Shown one piece after another: positions 36,785 to 48,756 of a DNA stretch of 64,000 nucleotides (position 1 is its first letter; each line of letters opens with the position of its first letter). The notes under the pieces are model-generated. The model made no database searches. It was not told the DNA's origin and worked only from the letters and a program-made list of their open reading frames with translations. The stretch is taken from NCBI GenBank assembly GCA_027922465.2, contig BQMF02000046.1, positions 1,240,001 to 1,304,000 of the forward strand. Direction: 5' to 3'. A program made the position numbers and the translations under genes. This DNA comes from Turritopsis dohrnii (taxonomy: Eukaryota; Cnidaria; Hydrozoa; Anthoathecata; Oceaniidae).

Positions 36785-37199
36785 AGGAGAATTAACGTCA
36801 AAATTATGTAATGTTTTTTTTTTTAATGAATCGTTTTTAAATTGTGTTAGACGACTTTTTACAAAGTTTCATTCATTTTACACAATTCTTTCGTTAGTTA
36901 TTTAAGTTTGAATTTTAATCAAAACTCAAAAATATGACGTCACAGTTGCACTTAGATATCCAGCTGTAGTTTTTACAAATCACGTAGCGAAGACAATTTG
37001 TGATGAGAGAATATATTTTCGTTTTCCTGATCTTGTCAAAGAACAACAGAGAGCTGAAAGATGGCTTAACAAGATCGACACTGGGTTCACTGTTAAAACT
37101 TTTCTATTTGGAAAAGATTAGTTTGCAGCGATCATTTTAGTGAAGACTGTTTCGAAGCTGATAATATGGCAAACATGCTAGGTTACAGGGGCGGATCCA

Positions 37200-39301
37200 A
37201 GGGTGGTCAGATTGGTCGACCGACCTGGTAAAATCAAATCAAATTAAAAATTTTAAACGAGCGCAATTTAGTTTTTAGCTGTTGCACGCGCTGTGTGCCG
37301 ATCAAATCTTCACGGGAATTAGCCTTGAGAAGTGATACGTCATGAAACACAGTCCATACTTTTTGATCACTCATTTTTCGATAGTCTCGGATCAATAAAC
37401 GGTTTTTCCGGCTGAATTAAACTTTGAAAATCGTACCATAAGCGAGTAGGCTAAGGACCATGTTGCCCACTTTGAGTTTTCGAAGCCACTGCATTTTAAC
37501 GCATTCCATTGGTTTAAAATCTTGAAAACAATAGATTGCTAAACAATTGACCTATCAAGCCTAGGTTAAAATTTCACTTGTAGTTTTGGATAAGTGACTT
37601 TTGACCGTGTGTTTTTGGACCGATTGGTGCTTTGTCTTCCAGACTATAGTTTTTACAAATAGGTCAAGCTTATCGACCTTGTGCAGTGAATTCTTAATCG
37701 AAGTAGGTTTGAAAAGGTGAAAGCTGTGTTTGATAGCAATGATTGTTATATATTAGCGATTTACGAAGATTTGATAACAAAGTTGTCGGTACAGATGAGT
37801 CACAATGTTTTGATTATGTAGGATTGTGGAAATCTGTCGAACTTTGCCAGTTTAAACAAGGTCTTTTTTTGATGTACAATGCGCATCGAAATTTTTACCA
37901 GTTGTGCAGAGGTTGATGGCTAAGGTAAAGGATTTGTTTAATTTGAATAGAATAATTTGATTTTGTGTATGATATATTAATCTGTTTTGATAAGGAATTT
38001 GTGGTTTCTTTTCATTTCTAAAATTAAAGATGGCTGGTTGTTTATTATTATTTCAGTTTAGATACAACAGTCAACAGGATGTAAATTGACTATTCAGATG
38101 CTCTTGTTGGTGATGTGAGAATTTTATTGTGCTTGGAGTTACTTCTTAATTCATCACACTATGCGTTACATATCCTGTTTCGAGTAAACGTTTTTTCTGA
38201 AAAGCAACAACATCAAGGTGAGATGGTAGAAGTTTTCGAACTATTCTTGACTGTTCTTTATTTGTTAATGATCATAACTATCCTTTTCATGAATGTATAT
38301 ATGTAACGTTGTTGCATGTAAAAAGCTGTTTATTATGCATTCATATTGGATTGGTTTAATGTTAGATTGGAGACTTTCTTCAACTGAAATAACACAGGGT
38401 GTTGTACCTGACTGGGTCTTTTCTGCTCTTTCCTGCAGATGTCTATGGGAGAGTCTTCTTACTCCCAAAAATTAAACTACATCAACTGGGAAAATTAGAC
38501 TGCTGTATACTCTTCATGGTATTTCACTTAAGAGTAGGAGGGAAACATTACAACCTGTTCTGTTTAATTGTATTTGTTATTATATGTTTGTATCCCTAAA
38601 AATTTATGTAATGGGATAAAATTCAAAATTCAGGTAGACAATGAAACATGTAAACATATCGTTTCAGGCATACGACAATAAAATGCTAGGTAAAGCTTAA
38701 ATATTTTTTCTGAAATCGAAAAGGTATTTTATTTCATTTCATTATATTTCCAGAGGTCATCATCAGATTAATTTTTGATCTCGGTTAGAAAAAACGTTTA
38801 AGGTTCTGGTAACATTCATTAAAAACTTGTAATCCTGTTAAATTACCTTCATGTTCCAGTTTTTGTAGTAGTTCTGCTGAAAAATTTGAAGTTACTCTTT
38901 TTCATATTTCAAACCAAATATGGTTATTATTATTTCTTCAACTGCCATAACTGTTTCTATAATAATTGCTACTTCAATCTCTAAACCTGATGATATTGCC
39001 TTCTTGCTTGTTACTGCTTCAACAAATACAAAACACAAGTTTTACCTATAATGTCATCGGTTACAGAGAAGAGATTGGGCTGTTATTTAAGCAATGCTTT
39101 TAAACCAAAAAATTATATAATTTTCCCAAAACAGATATTTTTAATATGCATGGTTTGATTTGTTTTCTTAGTTTATATAATATTCTCTATCCTTGGATGT
39201 ACCTTCTTGTCTCCCTTGTGTATTGTTTGTTCTGGAAGGTTTAATTTTGTCGTTCATGGATAACTTTCATCATTAATCATAACCATTACAATTATTATAT
39301 A
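37200..39301. other. Left flank inside the 17.3 kb insertion
   Basis: AT-rich, no gene I can support; short frames around 38115-38600 have no family features. It may hold remnants of the host hAT-like element. Confidence 0.4.
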
Positions 39302-39389
39302 TTTCCCCATAGGGCGAAATATATGTTAAAACCGGCATTTTCTTCTCCTTATCCTCCTCCTCCTCCTTTTCGTTCACTTTTATAGCCGC
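39302..39389 (+). promoter_or_regulatory. Shared upstream module, copy 1 (before the Rep-helicase gene)
   Basis: Motif (C)CCCATAGGGCGAAATATATG, then GTTAAAACCGGCATTT, a pyrimidine/TCC-rich tract and TTCACTTTTATAGCCGC. It lies ~580 bases before the ATG at 39968. Copy 2 at 48757 shares the order and almost all bases. TTTTATAG could act as a TATA-like core element; this is inference. Confidence 0.55.
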
Positions 39390-39967
39390 GCATTTGAGGT
39401 TTGAATAATACAGGCTAGTGAAAGCGTTTAATGTGATAGAGAGGCCCTCACCGTCTCTCTCTCCTGTTGAAGTTTAGCGTGCAGCAGTGAGAGTGAATTG
39501 CTGTCAGAAATCCAAATCAATCGGAGGACTTGGAATTTTATTGTTAGTCTTCCCAATACTTTTATTATTCCTTTAATATTATTATTTTATATTTGTGTTT
39601 GGTGTGTTGTTTAAGACACTTGCCACTTGTTAGATTGGTGTGCATGAACAGTGCTCTGCCAACAACCCCTTACACAGTGCCATTTGTGTACTGGTGTAGT
39701 CGTATGACACTTGCCACTAGTTCAGTCGGTGAGCATTTCTGTGTTAGACCACCGAAAGTACCAGGCAAATTTATTTACTTACCTGCAAGAGCGGTTAAAA
39801 AACTTTCCACGCAAAGTGCGTGATTACAACATATTCCTGCAGCAAATAGCGCAGTTGATTTAAACTTTCCACTTTATAGTGGGCGATCTATATTTACGCT
39901 TGTTTAAAGCAAACAAGCTTTCCACACACTAGATTGAAAGAATAAAGTGACTTAGCCGACAAACGAA

Positions 39968-42900
39968 ATGGCAGAAACAAACTTTACCAAAATAATTTTT
40001 GGCAATTTCCACCAAGGGGATTCAAAATTTGGAGGCTCTGCTGGCAAGCAATGTTCATGCATGTCACTAATGTCTATAACTTGGACTTGCGTAAGAAAAA
40101 TATCGATATGGAAGGATGTTGACTTAGATTTTGTTTTGAATCAGGGTAATGGGCTGTATGAGAAAACTCAAATATCTAGAACCTTGTATGTCGATGAGTT
40201 ACCTTCAGAAATTGAAATTGAATATAGTGGTGTTATTTTACATGCAAATTTTGTTTGCATTACTGATGGGTATGCTAATGCTATTACTGATGGAAACACT
40301 AATGATGCATTTACATTTTTAAATGAGGATCTTTTTTACAGTAATGATATATCAGGTGCCATACTTTTTATTGAGGGTTACTGTATTGCATTATTAAAAG
40401 ATTTCAATAGAAATATTTATTTATTTGATTCACACAGTAGAAATAGCCAAGGACTTCCAGAAGCAGAGGGAACATCTATATTAATGAGGTTTTTATCTGT
40501 TGAGTGTGCCAAGCAATATATTTTTTCAACTTACGGTTACTCAATATATTTTCAAATTGTTTATGTGAAAATTACGCCTCTAAGTGTTGCAGAGAAAAAA
40601 GCACTTGATAAATACTTTAGTAAGTTTAAGAGATCAATATCATATGAAAAGAAGGGAAGAAAGGTCAAGCAGGACCATTATCAAAGAAATTCTGAAATAA
40701 TCAAAGAAAAAAGACAAGAATATTATGGGGAACATTCTAAGACAATAAAGGAAAACAAGAAACGCCATTATGAAAGAAATTGTAAGACGATAAAGGAAAA
40801 CAAGAAAAGCCATTATGAAAGAAATAGTAAGACGATAAAGGAAAACAAGAAAAGCCATTATGAAAGAAATAGTAAGACGATAAAGGAAAACAAGAAAAGC
40901 CATTATGAAAGAAATAGTAAGACGATAAAGGAAAACAAGAAAAGCCATTATGAAAGAAATTGTAAGACAATAAAGGAAAACAGGAAAAGCGATTATGAAA
41001 GAAATAGTAAGACGATAAAGGAAAACAAGAAAAGCCATTATGAAAAAAATTCAGAAAAAGTAAAAGCAAAAAGAAAACAACAGTATCAAAATTATTCAGG
41101 GACAATTAAAAAACATAAGAAAGATCACAGAATGAGTGTTGGTCAGCAGGGTTTAGATCCTTATTCAAGAGTCAAAAAATTTAAAGACTCCATTGTTGAA
41201 GGGCCATATTATGTATGCGTGTCATGTAATCGGTGCCTTTACAAAAGATCTGTTAAAATCTATTGTGAAGAAAAGTATACAAAAAAGGGTTTTAACCCTA
41301 AATGTAGTCCATCAATATCCTTTGATGATTCACTATATATATGTAAAACATGTGATAAGAAATTGTGTAGGAAAGAAATACCTTGCCAAAGTGTTAGCAA
41401 TAAACTAGAATTGTTTGATTTGCCAATGCATTTTCAGGATTTAAATAAACTTGAACGCATTGTAATTTCCCAACGAATATTATTTGCAAAGGTTCGAATT
41501 ATGCCAAAGGGTCAATTTCCTAAAATTAAGGGAACTGTTTGTAATATTCCTATTGAAACGGACATTGTTTGTAATACTTTGCCTAGGAATATTAATGATA
41601 GTGGTGTCATCTTTATGAAATTGAAAAGGAAATTATCCTATAGTTCTCATGTTATTGCAGAATCAGTTAGGCCTGAATTGGTGCTTTCCCTTTTACAATA
41701 TTTTAAGGCTGCTAATCATCTATACAAAGATGTTGATATACAGGATGTCATTTCAGCCAGAGATGATGCTTTTGAAGTAAAATATATTGATGATGAAGAT
41801 GATATAGATTTTAATATTATACAAAATAAGTCTGAGGATTATCCCAGCATCAATTTTGTTGATGATAAAGATGTTCTATTGATTAAGTGCAAATACGAAG
41901 TTGATGATTTTGAAGATAATGACCCCTTGGATGAACATCGACTTAACTGTGTAGAAACTACGTTGATATCTAAATGCCCACATGTTGTCGCTGATGATGA
42001 AAATATCATAATTGCACCAGGCCAAGGAAAAGCACCTGTAAATATTTTGAAAGATGAATTTGTTGAAGAACTTGCTTTCCCAGATTTATTTCCATCAGGA
42101 AAGTTTGGTTACACTGCTAATCGAGAAATTAAATTATCTCATACAAAGTATTTCAATCAAAGGTTATTGAATTATACTCAAAGATTTGCGTCAGATGCAG
42201 ATTATATATTTTTTGCAAATTTTGTGTCGCAGCAAATTAATCTGCGAAACCAAATGAATGTTGCAATGCGCAAAGTATCAGGTCTCAATGTTACTGCAGG
42301 AATGTTTAGTCAAAGTTTTAAAGATACTGTTAAGTCTTTTATAGTAAATGATGAAGCATATAGCTTTATGAACTCCGTTAAAGGCTCTCCAGCATATTGG
42401 AAAAATATGCTTTCAGATGTTTTAGCCATGGTTAAACAACTAGGATTGCCATCATTTTTTTTAACTTTATCATGTGCTGACTTGCGGTGGGATGAATTAG
42501 TTGTAATCATTTCTAAATTAAATGGTTCAGAAATATCTGCCAGTGAAATTGCAGAGATGTCATACTTCGAAAGATGTGAATTGCTGAATAGCAATCCTGT
42601 GTTGCTAGCTAGACATTTCCAATTCCGTGTTGAAAATTTTTTTAAAGAGATTGTTATCAAAGGACCAATTGGAAGAGTTTTATATTATGCCATCAGGGTT
42701 GAATTTCAAACGAGGGGCTCTCCTCATGTACATTGTTTACTTTGGTGCGAAAATATGCCTTGTTTATCTATTGATACAATAGACGAATATACTGAATTTG
42801 TTGATTCAGTTATTTCGGCAAATATACCGAGTGAACCATCAAAACTAAAAGATCTTGTACAAAGATATCAAGTACACCACCACTCAAAAACCTGTAAGAA

Positions 42901-45900
42901 GTATAATTATAAAGAATGCCGATTTGGATATGGCCATTTTTTTACACAGAAAACAATAATTGCTAAGCCACTTCCAGAAGATCTGTCACCTGCTGAAAAA
43001 AGTGAAATTCTTTTGAAGCAAAAGGTTATTTTGGAAAAAGTAAAGCGGTATATTGACATTGAATTAAACCCAAAGAAAAAGAATTTCTTATACCCCGATA
43101 AGCCAAATTTTGAGAATGTTTTGTCCGTTAGTGAAATTCTTTGTTCCTTAGGTATTTCATTAAAAGATTATGAAAGTGCCTTGTCTATATCTACCGATCA
43201 AAATGACTTTCAAATACATTTAAAGCGAAACACAGATTCATGTTTTGTGAATAACTATTTTGATGAAGGGTTGCTTGCATGGGAAGCCAATATTGACTTA
43301 CAACCAGTATTTAACCACTATAAAGCTATTTATTACATGTGTGCATATTTTTCGAAAAGTGAAAATTCCTGTTCAAATGCAATGAAAGAAGTACTAAAGC
43401 AATGCAGTGAAATGGAGTCCCCTAAGTATGACACTATGTGTAAATTAGCAAAAGCGTATAGTGATAACAGAGAGTGTTCTGTCCAGGAGGCTGTTTATCA
43501 ACTAATGCCTGAATTATGGTTACGAAAAGGTTTTCCACAAGTATCATTTATAAACACTAATTTGCCAAATGACCGCTTTCGGATGTTCAAAAGTGAAGAA
43601 GAACTGAATGAACTGCCTGAAGATAGTCAAGATGTTTTTAAAAGAAATATGCTTGACAGATATGTGGATAGGCCAAATAAAACTTTTTCAGGTGGAAAAT
43701 TTCTAGTTGTTGATTCATTGTGCTTTGCACAATTTTCTGCATATTACCGGCTTGATTGCAACAAAGACTATACAGCAATGCAAAATGATAACCAGCCAAT
43801 AATTTTGTGTGATGCGGTTGTTGAGGAAAATCATGAACAGACTGCCCTTCCTAAAGTAATACCTTTAATGTCTTCCAAAGAATGTTTGAAATGTAGAAAG
43901 GTTAAAAAAGTGTTGCGTTATTATACACCTAACAAGCATAGGTATCCTGAAAAATATGCACATCATATTTTGATGTTATTCTATCCATTTAGGGATGAAG
44001 AAAGTGACCTCAAATCTAATGATACTTATGTTGATAAACTAGCAGAGCCAGAGGTATTGGAGATTGTTAATAGGAATAAAGAGTTATTTGAACCGAACTC
44101 TGAACTAGTAGATGTTGCATTAAGAACATATAGGGATGATATGATTCTTAACCAAGATTCTCATGCACAGCAGGAAAACGATGAAGTTGAAGAGTTAGTT
44201 AATGACATGTTAGATATTAATGAAGATGAATTGAACAATGACGAAGCGATTCCAAATGATTTGCCACCAGCATCGTTTCAATCAACAGTTATCTCAGATG
44301 ATGAATTAAACAAATCTATCCAATCTTTGAATAAAAAGCAACGTGAAATATTTGATGTTATATACACATGGGGAAAAAAATTTGTTCAAAACAAAAGATC
44401 TGAACAACCAGAAATTTTGCAGCCCTTACAAATCTTTTTAACAGCCTCAGGTGGTTGCGGCAAGAGTTACCTAGTTAAATGCTTGTATAATGTTCTTAAG
44501 AAATTGTTATCTAGAAATGGTGACATTTCTAAAGCAAAAATTATGTTATTGGCACCAACAGGTGTTGCAGCAATTAACATTGATGGAACTACTATTCATA
44601 CAGGACTAGGCATTCCATGTGGTAATTTCATACCATTAAGTGATAAGCAAAGAACAAACTTGAGATTAAAGCTTGAAGAAGTAAGTGTTATTTTCATTGA
44701 TGAAATATCAATGGTGAGTTCTAAATTACTGTTACAGGTTCATCAGCGACTCTGCGAAATATTTGGTATGTCTGACCGTATACCATTTGCGAATAAAACG
44801 ATAATTGTTAGTGGTGATCTATATCAGTTACCGCCAGTACTAGCTAAACCAGTCTATTCAACAGATGGATTTATTATCGGCCTATTAAAATTATGGCATA
44901 ATTTTAAACTTGCTGAACTTGATGAAGTAATGAGACAGAAAGGTGATAATCAGTTTATAGATTTGCTGAATAACATTCGTGTTGGCTCATTAAGTTTTGA
45001 TGATGAAATGCTAATCAAATCTAGATTTATTTCAGTAGACAACGTAGACTATCCGTGGGATGCCTTACACATTTTCGCAGAAAACTCTTTAGTTAATATG
45101 CATAATCAGAAAATGCTTGCTTCACTAAATAACCCAGCAATTAATATAGTTGCGATTGACGATTATCCTGAGGGACTCTCTGAAGCTGCTATTGAAAGAA
45201 TCAGAGGAAAAAATGCTAATGAAACTGGAGGTTTAGTGTACAATCTCTCCTTAAAAATTGGTGCTCGCGTAATGCTGACATCAAATGTTGATATTGATGA
45301 CAGACTTATCAATGGTCAAATTGGTACTGTGAGACACTTGTCTTTTGTCCGTGGGAAATGTGACTCCATATTTGTACTTTTTGATGACAAAGATGCAGGA
45401 ATGAAAAGAAAAAATACCTTTGCACAAGGAAATAATTATGTTGCAATTGAAAGAACTGAAACCAAATTTAGTTTGTCCAAAAAGAAAACATCAGCGACTG
45501 TTACGAGAACACAGTTTCCCTTACTGTTATCTTATGCTTGTACTGTACATAAAGTGCAGGGTTTATCCCTTGATAAGATTGTTGTTAGTTTTCAATTGAA
45601 CAGACAAAGGAACTTTCATCCTGGTCAAATGTATGTGGCATTCAGCCGTGCAACCTCCCTCAATGGTCTGTTTCTAACAGGAAATTACTCGCCTGCTGCT
45701 ATTCAAGCAAATGAAAAGTCTCATGCTGAATATCAGCGATTGAGAAAAACAGAAAATTTATTGAAACCTAATGAATCGTTTGTAACTACAGACTTTAACT
45801 TTCAGATTGCTCTCCTAAATATAAGATCACTGAAAAAACATGCCTCATCCATAAAGCACTACCAAGAACTTGTCAATGCAGACATTTTGCTTTTAACAGA

Positions 45901-46444
45901 AACTCAGCTCACAGATACATCAGATATGAATGGCATTCGGAAAAACATGAGCTCTTTTTCTCTCATTTTAAATAACAACGTAGATAAGTACAAAAGTTTA
46001 CTTGTAGCACACAGTGCAAGTGTGAATGTTATGAATGTTAAACATTGGCCAGGTTTTACCATTTTTCAAGCAAGAAGGACAACTTTTCATGACGAGTGGC
46101 TTACTATTTTATTGTTATACCGAAGTCATCAAGCAAGTTTTAATATTTTCATGAATAAATTGACAACAATATTATCCCAAAATGATCAAATTGACATGGT
46201 GATGGGAGATTTCAATATAAACCTTTTGAAAGACAGTAGACATAATACAGAATTGCAAAACACTTTGCATGGTTTTACACAAATCATACAATATGCAACA
46301 CATGTTGATGGCGGCTTGATTGATCATGTTTACATTCGAAATTCTACTTTGAATGACTTTTCAGTTAAAAGTTTAAAAGTTTGTCTGAACATCTCTGATC
46401 ATGATGCTGTAATAGTGAGACTGAAAGTCTTGGATGATTGTTAG
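39968..46444 (+). CDS. Helentron-type Rep-helicase-endonuclease polyprotein, intact 2158 aa
   Basis: A single uninterrupted frame. Residues ~11-31 (FGNFHQGDSKFGGSAGKQC) plus ~150-160 (LFDSHSRN) resemble a C76-like cysteine protease with Cys and His boxes. Residues ~250-360 are a tandem 15-aa repeat (HYERNSKTIKENKKS). A Cys cluster (YVCVSCNRCL, YICKTCDKKLC) follows at ~415-475. Rep domain: FFLTLSCADLRWDELV (~827) and FQTRGSPHVHCLLW (~914), then KAIYYMCAYFSK (~1118), the likely catalytic Tyr region. PIF1-like helicase: ASGGCGKSYLVKC (~1493), VIFIDEISMV (~1573), SGDLYQLPPV, TVHKVQGLSLDK, GQMYVAFSRA. C-terminal AP-type endonuclease: LLNIRSL, LLLTETQ, GDFNINLL, SDHDAV. Rep-helicase plus AP endonuclease is the Helentron arrangement. 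The absence of any break suggests an active or recently active rolling-circle transposon. Confidence 0.92.
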   Translation: MAETNFTKIIFGNFHQGDSKFGGSAGKQCSCMSLMSITWTCVRKISIWKDVDLDFVLNQGNGLYEKTQISRTLYVDELPSEIEIEYSGVILHANFVCITDGYANAITDGNTNDAFTFLNEDLFYSNDISGAILFIEGYCIALLKDFNRNIYLFDSHSRNSQGLPEAEGTSILMRFLSVECAKQYIFSTYGYSIYFQIVYVKITPLSVAEKKALDKYFSKFKRSISYEKKGRKVKQDHYQRNSEIIKEKRQEYYGEHSKTIKENKKRHYERNCKTIKENKKSHYERNSKTIKENKKSHYERNSKTIKENKKSHYERNSKTIKENKKSHYERNCKTIKENRKSDYERNSKTIKENKKSHYEKNSEKVKAKRKQQYQNYSGTIKKHKKDHRMSVGQQGLDPYSRVKKFKDSIVEGPYYVCVSCNRCLYKRSVKIYCEEKYTKKGFNPKCSPSISFDDSLYICKTCDKKLCRKEIPCQSVSNKLELFDLPMHFQDLNKLERIVISQRILFAKVRIMPKGQFPKIKGTVCNIPIETDIVCNTLPRNINDSGVIFMKLKRKLSYSSHVIAESVRPELVLSLLQYFKAANHLYKDVDIQDVISARDDAFEVKYIDDEDDIDFNIIQNKSEDYPSINFVDDKDVLLIKCKYEVDDFEDNDPLDEHRLNCVETTLISKCPHVVADDENIIIAPGQGKAPVNILKDEFVEELAFPDLFPSGKFGYTANREIKLSHTKYFNQRLLNYTQRFASDADYIFFANFVSQQINLRNQMNVAMRKVSGLNVTAGMFSQSFKDTVKSFIVNDEAYSFMNSVKGSPAYWKNMLSDVLAMVKQLGLPSFFLTLSCADLRWDELVVIISKLNGSEISASEIAEMSYFERCELLNSNPVLLARHFQFRVENFFKEIVIKGPIGRVLYYAIRVEFQTRGSPHVHCLLWCENMPCLSIDTIDEYTEFVDSVISANIPSEPSKLKDLVQRYQVHHHSKTCKKYNYKECRFGYGHFFTQKTIIAKPLPEDLSPAEKSEILLKQKVILEKVKRYIDIELNPKKKNFLYPDKPNFENVLSVSEILCSLGISLKDYESALSISTDQNDFQIHLKRNTDSCFVNNYFDEGLLAWEANIDLQPVFNHYKAIYYMCAYFSKSENSCSNAMKEVLKQCSEMESPKYDTMCKLAKAYSDNRECSVQEAVYQLMPELWLRKGFPQVSFINTNLPNDRFRMFKSEEELNELPEDSQDVFKRNMLDRYVDRPNKTFSGGKFLVVDSLCFAQFSAYYRLDCNKDYTAMQNDNQPIILCDAVVEENHEQTALPKVIPLMSSKECLKCRKVKKVLRYYTPNKHRYPEKYAHHILMLFYPFRDEESDLKSNDTYVDKLAEPEVLEIVNRNKELFEPNSELVDVALRTYRDDMILNQDSHAQQENDEVEELVNDMLDINEDELNNDEAIPNDLPPASFQSTVISDDELNKSIQSLNKKQREIFDVIYTWGKKFVQNKRSEQPEILQPLQIFLTASGGCGKSYLVKCLYNVLKKLLSRNGDISKAKIMLLAPTGVAAINIDGTTIHTGLGIPCGNFIPLSDKQRTNLRLKLEEVSVIFIDEISMVSSKLLLQVHQRLCEIFGMSDRIPFANKTIIVSGDLYQLPPVLAKPVYSTDGFIIGLLKLWHNFKLAELDEVMRQKGDNQFIDLLNNIRVGSLSFDDEMLIKSRFISVDNVDYPWDALHIFAENSLVNMHNQKMLASLNNPAINIVAIDDYPEGLSEAAIERIRGKNANETGGLVYNLSLKIGARVMLTSNVDIDDRLINGQIGTVRHLSFVRGKCDSIFVLFDDKDAGMKRKNTFAQGNNYVAIERTETKFSLSKKKTSATVTRTQFPLLLSYACTVHKVQGLSLDKIVVSFQLNRQRNFHPGQMYVAFSRATSLNGLFLTGNYSPAAIQANEKSHAEYQRLRKTENLLKPNESFVTTDFNFQIALLNIRSLKKHASSIKHYQELVNADILLLTETQLTDTSDMNGIRKNMSSFSLILNNNVDKYKSLLVAHSASVNVMNVKHWPGFTIFQARRTTFHDEWLTILLLYRSHQASFNIFMNKLTTILSQNDQIDMVMGDFNINLLKDSRHNTELQNTLHGFTQIIQYATHVDGGLIDHVYIRNSTLNDFSVKSLKVCLNISDHDAVIVRLKVLDDC
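40680..41045 (+). repeat. 45 bp minisatellite in the coding sequence
   Basis: About seven copies of a 45-base unit, each encoding 15 residues of the type HYERNSKTIKENKKS. The unit length is a multiple of three, so copy-number change keeps the frame. Central copies differ by only one or a few bases. The product is a highly basic, helix-prone linker between the protease-like and Rep parts. Confidence 0.9.
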
Positions 46445-48756
46445 CATGTTAAAGATATTTAGAAAGGAGCATGGATGGGATGGGAAGGGGATGGCTTTAA
46501 GGGTACTGGTTGAGTTTGTCTGCCAATTTGAAACGTCTTTCATTGGGAAGTCCTAGGAAAGCGTTTGAATAAACAAAACACAAGCTAAACTTAGCTTAAC
46601 TGTTTCACAGAATTTCTATAAAAGCTGTAAGTGACTTTACAATGGTTTTAAACTGGCAGATAAACTGTAAAGTTTTTTTGATAATTATTGATATTCTTTT
46701 TATTAAAATCATTCATCTATATTAAGAAATCAGTCAGTTGAATTCGCACTATGTTAATTTTTATAGCTTTATTTTATTTGCATGGATTATATATAGAGAA
46801 TTTTAAGTAAATAAGTTATACTGTGCCTGGATCATTTATATTTTGATGAAATATGCTTTGCTTTGACAAAAGAAGTAAAACCAGTCTGATAAAAAGAATA
46901 TTATGATTTAACATCTTAATAGCCTAAAGTTTGTCTGAGAGCAGAGTGAATGTTGTCAAACAGTACAGCTTGAAAGAAACTTAACATGTTTTAAGAACTT
47001 AATAGATCTTTTTTTTATGTACAATTTGAACGGAGCATTCCTTCCTGAATGTGTTCTGTTTCTTTTTCTGTACTGTAAGATTTTGGGGTTATCCTCTATC
47101 CATCCATCATCCGTGCTCTGAATATTAGCACTGATCTGGCATGTATGAGCTGCTTGATTACAGGACTGGCATGCAGAAGCTGCTTGACACATTGGTATTT
47201 AGTTTGTACTTGTGATGAGTGTTTGTGTGTGTGTGTGTGTGAGATAACTTTTGTTTTGATTTATTTTTCCCACTTGAAATCAATTCCTGTACAGATAAAA
47301 ATATCACTTCTATGATATCACTATTTTTTAATTCATTGTAAGTATATATTTGTTAATTTACTTGTTAATTTATTCCAGTTAATTTATGTCAAAAGTAATT
47401 ATTGAAGAAATTTTATAATCGAGTGCTGCAATGGTTAAAAACTTTTGAACTTGATGATGATAATTCCATGATGTTGAATGCGAATTGGTGATGCTGTGTC
47501 CATTATCCATTATCCAGATGACTATGCACATGTGATATGCATTATGATATGTTATGATCTTTTTTGTTGACAATTAACATTCTAACAACTTTGTTGTTGC
47601 TGTTGCTATACGAAGTCATCAAAACCTCATTGTCTTATCAACATCAGCTTTGGTATCTGTTTTTACAACTATCCGCTAAAGAGCTAATTAACTCAAGTTT
47701 GTGATATCGAGACATTATAATTTTTGGAATACAGGTAACAACAAGATGATTCAAGATGTTGTTATTATGGTTGATTATGAATTGGTGATGATGTACATGA
47801 AATGATCGTCGATTATCAAATTGAATTTGTATATGTGACATACATTATGTGTATTTGCTATACTTTTGGATATCACAAATGAAGGTAAGAACTGTCTTTT
47901 ACTTTTTTGATTATCGAAAAAAAGGCTTACGACTTTAAATTTGATTTCTGGTTATTTTTTCAGGTTAAAAAGTTTCAAAAGTGGTGGCAGAATGGAACAT
48001 ATCGCTAAGATTTCCAAGCCTCAAAGTCTCCAAGAAATATTTGGTAATTCGATTATAACTACGATAATGACATGTCGCATGTATATCTGGATTTGTATAT
48101 CTAAATCATTTCTTGCTGTATCGTGCATAACGAAATCAGAATGAAACGCTACAATGACTGCCTATGGACAACTATTAATTTGATTGTTGTTGTTTTTCAC
48201 TGTAGCCATGTATATTTTACGACAAGGTTTGTCTAAAATTATGTGACTTTCCTTGTATGATGATACACTATGTATATTTGTCTATATCTTTTCTTTACCA
48301 TCCAATGTGTATTTGATGGTTTTCCCGCCTTAAAGTCTGCCGCCTAAATCTGCTTACGCCAATAAACGCCCTTGGTCTGATTGTTCGAAACGGGTCAAAT
48401 TTAGATTATGATGTCTGGTTTTCTTAGAAATTTAGTTGTGCGAACACACCGAATTATCTGTAAGACCGCATGGCTTAAATGAGCGCCAATGAGATAAGAT
48501 AACTACGGTATTCTTGTTAATCTGCTACCGAGATTTTTCATTAGCATTAAAACGGTTAGTATGGATACGAAATTCGAGTTCTAAATTGCATTGTAATTTA
48601 CTTCTGGCCGAAAGTTTATTTCCCTTGTAATGTGTTTCCTAAGACGGAATTCTTGCTTGCGCATTAGGAAATAGATATAAAATAATTCATGCGCTTCGCA
48701 GTTAACAACAGTAGCATCCTCTCGCTCATCATCAATACACACATCTCTTTTTGTGT
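46445..48756. other. Spacer between the Rep-helicase and RPA-like genes
   Basis: No gene supported. (TG)n at about 47222-47240. Two related ~100 bp blocks sharing GAATTGGTGATG and the ATGTGATATGCATTATG-like motif lie at 47450-47550 and 47745-47850. AATAAA-like signals after 46560 could end the Rep-helicase transcript. Confidence 0.45.

Noticed and set aside
40640..41105. Long minus-strand open frames opposite the Rep-helicase gene (Phe/Leu-rich repeats)
   Set aside because: They are the complement of the 45 bp coding minisatellite; low-complexity membrane-like composition is a by-product of the repeat.
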